From: Bugulina stolonifera
Taxonomy: Eukaryota > Bryozoa > Gymnolaemata > Cheilostomatida > Bugulidae
Assembly: GCA_935421135.1 (NCBI GenBank)
Contig: OW285197.1
Coordinates: 2,038,568 to 2,102,567, forward strand
Length of the DNA: 64,000 nucleotides
Direction of reading: 5' to 3'
Shown here: piece by piece, positions 55,376 through 64,000 of the stretch
Layout of the letters: every line of letters begins with the position of its first letter
Numbering within the stretch: position 1 is the first letter of the stretch
Position numbers and translations under genes: made by a program
The notes under the pieces: generated by a model
What the model was told of the DNA's origin: nothing
Seen by the model: the letters and a program-made list of their open reading frames with translations, nothing else
Databases searched by the model: none

Positions 55376-57005
55376 TAAGTCTAAGGCAGATTTCAGATCT
55401 ATGGTTTTTTAGATTCTATCTGATTTATTTCTGCACCGCTTTTGTTCCTAGTTCAGCTGTAGCGGTGAAAATGATGATGTACAAGTACATGTACCGACCA
55501 GGCCGAATTTTCATGTTAATATTGTTACATTTTTGGCACCAACTTTAGGAAACATTGGGCCTAATTGATCTAAACCCAATGTAACTAATTACATGTTTAA
55601 GTAACAGAGGAATACATGTAGGCAATTAAACAGGTAATCAACATTTAAATTCCCCATGAACTATATAGAGCCTAAATCGTAATTATTTTGCTCTTGGAAC
55701 ATAATTTAAAAACAATATAAAATGTTTAAACATGAATAAATAGCAAATCATTCAGAATAGGCTACTTTCTCAAGACAAACTCTTATCTGAATTATAGATT
55801 TTTGCTAGTTTCGTAGACATCTCTAGGATGGGTCACAGTTATTATGAACTGTGTTTGAATTATGGAAATTGGCAATATGAGACACAAACAGAAAAACACT
55901 GTCTTACTGCTGAAGTCAGCTGTTTGACATCTGTTCTGCAATAAACCATCACTAGCAACAACACATGATTAAGTAATGACCTAACTTCAAGGTGTACATT
56001 TAAACCAGTAAAATGCTTGGTATCAAGATTTAGTTTTATAACCAGAGATAAAATTTTAAGTTTACCCCATTACCCCATAGTTGCTAAGAAGGAAAGGCAG
56101 GAATTAGGAAGATCTGAGCGTAGAACCTAGAGCAAAACTACTTTTTAGAGTGCAAATCTATATAATTTGTAGATGCATGGAAAGGTATTTTAAAAGGTAG
56201 ATTTCAAAAGATATTTATATGTTGGTTGATTAACAGATATCTGGCATCAGTTTACATTAATGGGATAACATTTTAAAAAGAATGAATTTGAAGAGCTTAA
56301 ATACACTTCTTACATGCATTAACTAAATTTTGTAAGAGCTAATAAAATTGAAATTTAAAGGTTTAATGATACTCATCACCAGGACTCTCCATGAGAAGTG
56401 TGTGCACTATCTTCACATTATAATTTTCACTTGAGATTACCCGTATTATGCAGACAGTGTGAAATGTACATAAAATATAATTTGTGTCACATGAAAAGTT
56501 TCTTTGCATCTCCACCAACCATCTAGTTAAGTCAAATTTAAATATTTCCATCATTATACATGTAGGTTGATTCTACCTTGGTTTCTTTGTCACTGTTAGA
56601 CAAGGTATCAATGAATGGGGGTAGGTTGTGCTGGCCATTGTCGTATTCTCATAATTAGTAGGTTTCAGCAGCAATTACTGATAATAATTCAGTGATAACA
56701 ATAGCAGAATACACAGTACAGAATTTATAGTACAGAATACACAGTACATAATTCAAAGTACAGAGAACTGAGTACCAGTAATACTGATTACCGATTGGCT
56801 TAATTTCCATATTTCCATTCTACTCAGTCCAACTACCCTTTTTTGTCCATGGAGACATGAACCAAGTGGCAAGTGCTCATCCCTACAGTAAACATTAGTA
56901 CTATCCTATTTCTAACTTTCTTTGAGCAAAGTGTTGTCACAGATCAGCCCATCCCTGGCCAAAAACAACTACAGTACGCATTGCAAAAATATGTCAATAC
57001 GCTAT

Positions 57006-57040
57006 GTTGTCATTTCAGGGGGGTCCCCTGAAATGACAAC
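57006..57040. repeat. Perfect hairpin H2 (16-bp stem)
   Basis: GTTGTCATTTCAGGGG and its exact complement, separated by GGT. It shares flanks and the G-run apex with hairpin H1 but has a different stem sequence. Confidence 0.85.
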
Positions 57041-59311
57041 GCGGTGCATTATTTTAAAAGAATTACCACTGTAGGCATTGGGTTAATAATCATTGAAGCA
57101 TGATTCATCAATGATGAAGGCCACAATGTGTGACTTTTTCATTGGCTAATTGTGATATTTTCCAAGAGTCAGCCTTTATTGCAGTGATTGTCTTCTCTTG
57201 ATCATTTTATCAGTGTAATTGGAGTTGTCTTCTCTTGTGCCTAGCAAAGTGAAACTCATGATATTTCCATTCCATAGAAATTATTTTAGACTGATGTTTA
57301 GGATGCTTTGTGATAGCACCTAGATATGTGAACAAAACTTGCATCAGCTACCTAATTTAGAGATTGATATTTTAGCTGGCAAGAAATCAAAGCTAGCGAG
57401 TATTGTTATTTGCAATGCAATAGCATTCCTGTTGGTTAAAGTGAATCCAACATGCATCATTAGAAAATACTTCTCTACTCATGACCTACTCTCTAAAATG
57501 AAGGAAAAGCGTAGTACAATTTAATTAATTTTAATTTAGGATTTCGAAATCAAGCGATCAGAATATCAGGTAGAAATCAGTTGAATCACTAAAAGTAGGC
57601 CTAATAGGATAATATAAAATATGTAATATTTAATTTAATATTAAATTATATTATAAATAATTATTAATATTTTAAAAATATTATTAATTTAAATTTCAAC
57701 TTCACTGGTTAAAATATCATAGTATGATAATTATTATTTACATTTCATTAGTATATCTATAGTAGTTATAGTACTTAAGGCCTAAATAGTCATAGTGTAC
57801 ATGTATGTATTGAACAAATATTTATTAAATTCAAAATTGGAAGTTTCGCCATCATCACATGTATTAAATTATTAATATTAATTATAATTATCATGTCTTT
57901 ATGCTTTCTTCATGTTGTTATTGATTGGTATTAAATTTAGTGAACTTACTTATTAGCTATTGCTTCCAACTAATGCTTGCTCATTGCTGTAAATCCGATA
58001 ACTAATGCTAATGATATGATCAATGAATGATCAATCAAGTCACTGGAGAATACCCATTGCCATGTTTGGAACCATGGGAATTATTATTATACCTGCCCTG
58101 TTGCAGTCCTGCAGCCCTCATTCTTTTGCCAAGTGCCTGTTAATTCTGCCTATAAAGGTTTTTATGGTAGCAGATGATTGATTAGTAGCTACTGAATCGG
58201 GAGCAAGAAGAAATCTGCTTCCATATCAACCAAAAAGAGCAAAAATATATAGCCTATACTACTACTTCATCAGTTTCTGACTGCAAACTATAGGCCTAGT
58301 TGGTGAAATGTACAACACAGTAATAAATCATCAACAGCAATTTACAGCAACAAGATTGTAGACCTGGTTGGCAATATGGAAACCATAGGCTTCATTACGG
58401 ATTTTATTACAATTGCTGTGGAAGCTCTAGCTCAACTGAAATGAATACATCGAGGCCCTAGGGCTGTCACAGCACATTTCCATATCAATTGACTATGATC
58501 AACACATTTGAATACCATTGACCAAGACAGCGCAGCACTCTACTGTACTGTACTGAATGCCCCCAAACAGATCTGGAGGTATCTTCAGATTGCAATAACA
58601 GACTTTAATAATGTGGTCATAAACCACAATAGAATCCTGCTGCTCTTCTGGAACTCAGCTGTTCTTCTCGAAACAAAGCAAGAGTGGGCTTTCAGGGCTC
58701 ATCCTTTATAGATACACAACAGAGACCTCTAGAGTATTGTTTGTAATAGTATATTAGTTACCTTATGTCTTTCAAGTTATCAGTCGTCTCCTCAAGCGGG
58801 TCTATCTCCTTCAGGCTCCTGATCGAAACTGCAATCTCACTCTCTCGCCCTGCTAGTCTGACGTCACGTCCGTTATACTATTCCACCTTCCTTCCAAGAC
58901 ACCACTCTCCGACCAGTCACGTATTGAGTGCAACCACACTTCAACACTATAACATACATGGTAACTCCAATGCAGCATACAATCTAATTACAGTTCTGTC
59001 TTTAGTAAGAAATGTCACGTTAGCTATTCACCACCTTCCCCTCAACTTTAGCGCAAAAGTACTAAACGGCTATACTACATGTCTCACAATAAGTCCATAA
59101 ACGAAAAGATATAATTGGTAATTACAACATGACTACATAAACACAAATAACGTTATAAGTCCCCAACATTAGTGTGCAAACATGCACATTGGTACAAAAC
59201 ATGCACATTGGTACAAAACATGCACTTTGGTGCAAAACATGAAATATGGCAAAACAGAAGGACGCAAAAAAAAAACCTTTTTATCGCGCCGTTACAACAT
59301 AATGTACTTTC

Positions 59312-59941
59312 TTATCGAGACTGACTCCAAGCCTGGCGGTTTAGTACATCCACCCGCTTGATTTCTCGAACCCAGTCTCGGATTATCCGGTCTATTGGGT
59401 GAAGTCCATCCCGAAGGAATCGCTCCCTAAACCGGTATCTCCCTCTATATCTGTGGAAGATTCTCTTGTGGATGAATGGCGTCGCCATTCTGTGTGACGC
59501 GTTAAAGTTGACTATTAGTCTGTTCTCCACCACAGCCATGCCTCTAATTTTATCAGACCATTCATTATAAAACCCCTGACAAATGAGTCGGCGTTTCTTT
59601 ATGTGCTGATTGTAGAGGTCGAAGTTGATCGGATATATGGTGCAGATGATGGGAACAATGTTTAGTGACTTTAATTCTGTCATCCATTGACTGAATATGG
59701 ATTTTGGGGTTCCTACCGCAAAGTCATTTAGTACACACTCTTTCCGCCCCGAGGTGCGGTGTAGCCTAGTGAATCTAACGGGTCCGATCAGAATATATAT
59801 AAATGAGTTAGCGAATAGAACAGGATCCTTTAACACATGCAAGACCACCATTTCCCAGTTGGCCCCTGGAATACACACTGTTGTCCAAGAGCTAGATGTA
59901 ACATGTTTAACTAAAGAATTACCGATGAGAAAGGTCTGCAT
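59312..59941 (-). CDS. Gypsy-2 ORF3: SGNH/GDSL-hydrolase-like protein, 209 aa
   Basis: ATG at 59941, 23 nt after the pol stop. Near the start, FLIGNSLVKHV resembles the block I serine motif of SGNH/GDSL hydrolases (Asp of GDS replaced by Asn). VCIPGAN resembles block II, YILIGPVRF sits where block III (GxN) is expected but lacks its Asn, and DGLHPIDRIIRDWV near residue 180 matches the block V D-x2-H motif. So the catalytic Ser, Asp and His are present and an oxyanion residue is not. No membrane segment or fusion-type features suggest an envelope protein. Role unknown; it might be an accessory esterase-fold protein. Confidence 0.65.
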   Translation of the reverse strand: MQTFLIGNSLVKHVTSSSWTTVCIPGANWEMVVLHVLKDPVLFANSFIYILIGPVRFTRLHRTSGRKECVLNDFAVGTPKSIFSQWMTELKSLNIVPIICTIYPINFDLYNQHIKKRRLICQGFYNEWSDKIRGMAVVENRLIVNFNASHRMATPFIHKRIFHRYRGRYRFRERFLRDGLHPIDRIIRDWVREIKRVDVLNRQAWSQSR

Positions 59942-59964
59942 GCTACAACATGAAAAAAAGAGTT

Positions 59965-62900
59965 TTATAAATTTAGGCGCTTTGGCGGCCTAATGGTACG
60001 ACCATAACGAGTCGTTCGGACGACTGGTGGGGGCTCCCTGACCGGCGACGCTGGCGATCGGCTAACTGTCGTTTGCCTGGATTCTGGCAGTTCGGTGTGT
60101 GTCCGAGGGTATTCCGCTGCTTCCACAGCTGGCGACTGAATTTGAGGTGTTATGCCAGGTGATCTTCTCCATGGGGTTGCTGCTTCCTGTGGACTTTTGC
60201 TCTCAGCTCTACTTACATGCGCACGGTTTCTGCGCAACAGTGTCCCCGAGTCCTTGGAGGCCACCACCTCTCTTTCCTTTGTGGCGACTACTATGCCCGT
60301 GGACTTTTGCTGGTCACCGCCATGTATTACAACCCGCTGACCCAGCTCAATGGGGCTTCTTGCTCTGGCTCTGTGTCTCGAGTCGTAGTACCTTCCTTGT
60401 TTACTTCGCATTGAAGCTTCAAACCTCTGGAGTCGCTTGACGTCAATTGTCTTACTCGGCATCATTCCCATGGAGTTCAACGAACGCCCAAACATCAACT
60501 CTGCCGGTGAGTAACCATTAGCTAAGGGAGTGTCTCGGTATGCGCATAGTGCCGCTTGCAGGTTTAAGTTTTTATTCAACAACTGCTTGACAGTTCTTAC
60601 TGCTCGCTCAGCTTCTCCATTAGACTGGGGGTATTTAGGAGAACTAGTAACATGCTTAATGTCCCATTTCGTCATAAAATGTTTGAACTTCTCTGACCCG
60701 AACTGTGGGCCATTGTCACTGACTATCGTATTTGGGACCCCCAACAGGCAGAACAATGCCTCCAACTTAGCCACGATTACTCCCGCTTCTGAGGTCGTTG
60801 TCAATTCGCTAGCTGTAATGAATCTGCTGTAGTAATCCACCACTACCAGGAAGGTTTTCCCTTCCTTCTCGCATAGGTCGACTGCTAGTCGCCACCACGG
60901 CCGCTCGGGCAACGGGGTACTACTCAGTGGCTCACGTGGTTTCAACCGAAACTCCTCACAGCGAGAACAAGCTTTAACCATGTCCCGGATATCTGCTGTC
61001 ATTCCTGGCCACCATACCAGATCAGTGGCTCTACGAATGCATTTTGTTTCACCCTGGTGTCCCGAGTGTATTTCTTCGAGGACTCTGTCTCGTTCTATGA
61101 CAGGTATATATATCCTATTGTCAAAGTACACGATGCCTTCGATAGCTGTCAAGTGGTCTCGAAAGCTGTAGAACTGTCGAGTATGAGCGTCGGTTCTAGC
61201 CGAAGGGGGCCAGCCATTCATCGCATACATCAAGAGAAGTCTACCTTCCTCTTCTGTGAGCATGGCGGCCTTGATTTTCTGGAGACGCGCCGGCGATATC
61301 GGTAGCGACGCTATCAATTCCTGAATGAGTAGAGAGTCCCGGTCGCCTTCTCTGGCCGTCTCCAACAGCGGAGCTCTAGAAAGTGCGTCGGCTAGTACCA
61401 ACTTGACTCCTGGTGTATATACTATATTATAACTGAATGACATCATCCGCAGCCTAAACCTCTGCACGCGGATTGGTAACTTTGCCAACTCCTTATCACC
61501 CAGAACTGCTACCAGTGGCTTGTGGTCCGTCTCGACAGTAAACTCACGCCCAGACAAATAATAACTAAACTTCTCACACGCCCAGCAGATAGCTAATGCC
61601 TCTTTTTCGATCTGAGCATACCGCTTCTCGGCATCATTTAAGGACCGTGATGCATAAGCCACTGGCTTCCACTGCCCGTCACTTAGCTGCAGCAACGCTG
61701 CACCGAGACCGAATGATGAGGAATCCGCACTAACCATTGTTTTATTCTCCAACTTGTACGGCACCAATGTTGGCGCAGACATCATCAGAGATTTTACCTT
61801 CTTAAATTCCCTATCATGTTCAGTGGACCAGTGCCAATCACAGTCTTTACCTAGTAACTGTCTTAAATTCACTGTACTCTCTGCAATGGCCGCAGAAAAT
61901 TTCCCCAAGTAATTTACGATACCGAAAAATCTCCTCAACTCTTTTCGGCAGCTAGGTGTGGGAAATCCTTCTATCGCTTTAGTTTTTTCGGGGTCAGCCT
62001 TAATACCCTCTGACCCAATTATGTGACCCAGAAATTTTACCTCCGCCTTGTTGAACTCACACTTGTCCGCATTAAGAGTGACACCGCTTGCTCTCAGCCT
62101 ATCAAAAACTTGCTTTAGAATGGCATCATGCTCTTGTCGAGTCTCTGCGTAGACTAATATGTCGTCCATTTGACATACAACTCCATTCAGGCCCATTAAT
62201 ACTTTCTGCATTTCTCGTTGAAAAATCTCTGGGGCTGAATTAATTCCAAATGGAAGCCGTTTGCAACAGTACCTGCCAAAAGGAGTTATAAATGTGGTTA
62301 GCAAATGTGACCCTTTACTCAACCTCATTTGCCAATATCCGCAGTTGGCGTCCAGTTTGCTAAATATTCGTGAATTTCCCAACGCACCCAACGTCTCTTC
62401 CGAGGTTGGTAGTGGATGGTACTCCCTTTTCACGGCTTTATTTAATTGTGTGAAGTCAATACACACCCTAAGTTTCCCGTTTTTCTTAGGTACAACTAAA
62501 CAAGGAGAGCACCAATCTGTCGGAGTCTCCACTTTCTCAATCACACCGAGCTTCTCCATTCTACGTAGCTCCTCCAGTAGCGGCTTCTTGCGTGCTGCAG
62601 CTACTCGTCTAGGGGCAGTCTGCACAAAGGGCATCATGTCCTCCTTCAGCTGGATGTTGACCTCATTTTCCATTGTTCCAAGACCTCTAAATAGTTTGGG
62701 ATACATTGCTTTCCAGTCAGGGCACCCACCCAGACCTACACTATCCATGAACCGGATTATCTCGAGGTGCTCAATAGAAGGCTTCCCCAAAAGCGGCATA
62801 ACTAGCCCCTTTATAAAGTAAACAGTCTCCTTGGCCTTCTTACCATTCAGTTCCAGAGTGGCCTCTGCCTCCCCCGTTACCAGTAGTCTATTGTTTCCTG

Positions 62901-63078
62901 CTCCTTTTAATACTTTTCTAGATGGACCGATCAGACCTTTGCAGTATCGTTCCATGTGCGCCGGCATTGCTGTGACCGCAGCCCCTGTATCAACTTTAAA
63001 TTTTACTGACGCCCCATTTACCTTCACATTAATTAACCATGACCTGGCTGTGGCCTCTACCGACTCGCACGTCCCTAG
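59965..63078 (-). CDS. pol: Gypsy-2 protease-reverse transcriptase-RNase H-integrase
   Basis: Open from the codon after the UGA at 63079-63081. Residue numbers count from 63027. The protease DTG is at 13-15. Reverse transcriptase covers about 130-310, with MDD at 287-289 and the LPFGI motif near 258. RNase H acidic residues are near D435, E475 and D501. The integrase zinc region has H654/H657 and C687/C690, and its core has D717, D771 and E807 (DD35E). The C-terminal tail is Arg/Pro/Ser-rich, ending RPPKRLNL. The frame is intact over more than 1,030 codons, suggesting a young copy. It is open from the preceding stop, so it probably has no own ATG and depends on expression from gag. Confidence 0.93.
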   Translation of the reverse strand, partial: LGTCESVEATARSWLINVKVNGASVKFKVDTGAAVTAMPAHMERYCKGLIGPSRKVLKGAGNNRLLVTGEAEATLELNGKKAKETVYFIKGLVMPLLGKPSIEHLEIIRFMDSVGLGGCPDWKAMYPKLFRGLGTMENEVNIQLKEDMMPFVQTAPRRVAAARKKPLLEELRRMEKLGVIEKVETPTDWCSPCLVVPKKNGKLRVCIDFTQLNKAVKREYHPLPTSEETLGALGNSRIFSKLDANCGYWQMRLSKGSHLLTTFITPFGRYCCKRLPFGINSAPEIFQREMQKVLMGLNGVVCQMDDILVYAETRQEHDAILKQVFDRLRASGVTLNADKCEFNKAEVKFLGHIIGSEGIKADPEKTKAIEGFPTPSCRKELRRFFGIVNYLGKFSAAIAESTVNLRQLLGKDCDWHWSTEHDREFKKVKSLMMSAPTLVPYKLENKTMVSADSSSFGLGAALLQLSDGQWKPVAYASRSLNDAEKRYAQIEKEALAICWACEKFSYYLSGREFTVETDHKPLVAVLGDKELAKLPIRVQRFRLRMMSFSYNIVYTPGVKLVLADALSRAPLLETAREGDRDSLLIQELIASLPISPARLQKIKAAMLTEEEGRLLLMYAMNGWPPSARTDAHTRQFYSFRDHLTAIEGIVYFDNRIYIPVIERDRVLEEIHSGHQGETKCIRRATDLVWWPGMTADIRDMVKACSRCEEFRLKPREPLSSTPLPERPWWRLAVDLCEKEGKTFLVVVDYYSRFITASELTTTSEAGVIVAKLEALFCLLGVPNTIVSDNGPQFGSEKFKHFMTKWDIKHVTSSPKYPQSNGEAERAVRTVKQLLNKNLNLQAALCAYRDTPLANGYSPAELMFGRSLNSMGMMPSKTIDVKRLQRFEASMRSKQGRYYDSRHRARARSPIELGQRVVIHGGDQQKSTGIVVATKEREVVASKDSGTLLRRNRAHVSRAESKSPQEAATPWRRSPGITPQIQSPAVEAAEYPRTHTELPESRQTTVSRSPASPVREPPPVVRTTRYGRTIRPPKRLNL

Positions 63079-63956
63079 TCATAATGTCGGATCCCCCAAG
63101 AACAATCCGTCCATTTCCTCCTGGCAATCAACTTCCTCAGTTCTGGTCTCCGATCCGCGGCCAAACTCTCTCTTACCTTTGCACGCCTTTGCCCAATGGC
63201 CGGTTCCTTTACATTTATAACATGTTGCATTTCGCGCCGGGCACTGGTCTCTAGCATGTCTCCTCCATGCACAATATGGGCATTTCTTTTCGTCTGCTGT
63301 CTGAGACCCCTCACTAGCAGGCTGCCTAGATGTGTTGTTTCTTCGTGGCCCACGACGACCCCCACAGTGTCCAGATTATCTTCTGCGACACTATTACTCA
63401 TTATGGCCGCCTGTTCATGATGGCTTATGTATTGCTTCGCCCTCTGGATAGCTTTTTGCAGTGTTAAGTCATCAGTGTCAATAAGGTACTCTCTTAATTT
63501 ATTGTCTGTTACCCCTACTACAATTCTATCCCGAATCAGCTCATCTCTCACAACACCATATTCACAGTTATCTGCTTGGGATTGCAGCTCGGTAATGAAT
63601 TTATGTATTGTACTACTACCCTGTCTTATGTTGTTGAATTTCACCCGCTCGTAGATAACATTCTCTACTGGCTCGAAATGAGCGTCAAACATTTTAATAG
63701 TATTTGCCAGAGTTTTTGCTCTTTCGGCCACATCCTCGTCGAATTGAAACTGTGTATATATTGGCACACTTTCCGGGCCCATTAGGACAAGCAAGTTTGC
63801 GATTCTTTCTTCCTCTTCCCAATCTCCCCATTTTCTTGCTACTTTGAAAATGTCAAACTGTGCCTTGAATGTTTTCCAATCAAGCGCTAGTGATTCACTT
63901 GAAAAATCAATTTTTTTCACGAACCGGTCGTCTCTGGTCGAGGAGCCCTCCGCCAT
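63079..63956 (-). CDS. gag: Gypsy-2 gag with two zinc knuckles, frame break
   Basis: I choose ATG 63956 (MAEGSSTRDDRF) as the start. The capsid-like region includes LDWKTFKAQFDIF, IRQGSSTIHKFITEL and DELIRDRIVVGV. At a run of five G (plus-strand 63359-63363, CCCCC) the frame must shift by -1 to read two C-x2-C-x4-H-x4-C zinc knuckles (CPYC...H...C and CYKC...H...C, about 63180-63290). That frame ends at TGA 63079-63081 and is the pol frame. Without the shift, translation ends at 63075 and lacks knuckles. A one-base deletion in the G run is the simplest explanation. Confidence 0.85.
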
Positions 63957-64000
63957 ATCGCCGATGTTAACAATGAAGACACACAAAATAATAATGTCAA

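Larger units (their letters stand above)
53609..58737. other. Long non-coding stretch
   Basis: AT-rich, without supported genes. It holds a diverged dispersed pair (about 54380-54550 and 55195-55375, sharing GGCTGCACTCATTATGGT and CACAATGACTGAGTAC) and the hairpin at 57006-57040. Short ORFs here lack domain character. Confidence 0.6.
58738..64000 (-). mobile_element. Ty3/gypsy retrotransposon (Gypsy-2), 5' end beyond window
   Basis: Order on the minus strand: gag (63956 down), a UGA stop, protease-pol (63078-59965), a 23-nt gap, and a third ORF (59941-59312). A candidate 3' LTR is 58738-59168 (TGTTGGGG...ACAAACA), but the matching 5' LTR lies outside the window and no clear purine tract precedes it. 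The left boundary is therefore tentative. Confidence 0.8.

Noticed and set aside
58765..59100. 111-codon plus-strand ORF
   Set aside because: It lies in the presumed 3' LTR of Gypsy-2 and has no domain character. Chance ORF.
62261..62821. 186-codon plus-strand ORF
   Set aside because: It is antisense to the Gypsy-2 pol reading frame, whose RT and protease motifs are clear. It is a shadow.

Overview
This is eukaryotic (metazoan) DNA. Genes are split by GT-AG introns, the base composition is AT-rich, ACATGTACATGT-type microsatellites are scattered throughout, and the mobile elements are of animal type. Extracellular VWA/EGF proteins together with many Ty3/gypsy, hAT, Tc1/mariner and Polinton-like sequences fit an early-branching marine invertebrate. 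A demosponge is my best guess, but this is inference and the sequence does not prove it.

Left half (1-31,400, + strand): two tandem paralogous genes for secreted multi-EGF proteins. Gene 1 (530-11,678) enters from the left and shows ten calcium-binding-type EGF exons, each phase 1-1, followed by two exons for an alpha-helical tail. Gene 2 (16,700-31,375) appears complete: signal peptide, hemicentin-like VWA domain, a beta-rich domain, one atypical and six calcium-binding-type EGF modules, and the same tail (about 851 residues over 19 exons). Introns of gene 1 carry an antisense Ty3/gypsy element (2,296-about 6,490) and a higher-order 27-bp satellite. Introns of gene 2 carry minisatellites, copies of a dispersed repeat, a decayed EGF exon, and a 1,024-bp Tc1/mariner-type inverted-repeat element whose empty site is preserved in gene 1.

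Middle (33,500-40,600): a seven-exon minus-strand gene for a small unrecognised coiled-coil-like protein (33,570-35,632), and a four-exon plus-strand gene for a secreted PAN/apple-like plus C-type-lectin-like protein (37,629-40,512).

Right half (43,500-64,000): mostly mobile DNA. It holds a short non-coding LTR retrotransposon with target-site duplication (43,549-45,300); an hAT-like element built of AAGTCA-type hexamers (45,797-47,037); a GC-rich minisatellite block; an ankyrin-repeat gene cut by a 1,256-bp hAT-type element with a perfect 8-bp target duplication (50,550-51,805); a spliced fragment of a protein-primed family B DNA polymerase (52,745-53,519); about 5 kb of non-coding DNA; and a second Ty3/gypsy element running off the right edge. 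That element has a UGA-CUAG stop between gag and protease, and a third ORF resembling an SGNH/GDSL hydrolase in the env position.

Exon boundaries were read by eye from splice consensus, reading-frame continuity and paralogue comparison. No alignments or searches were run.
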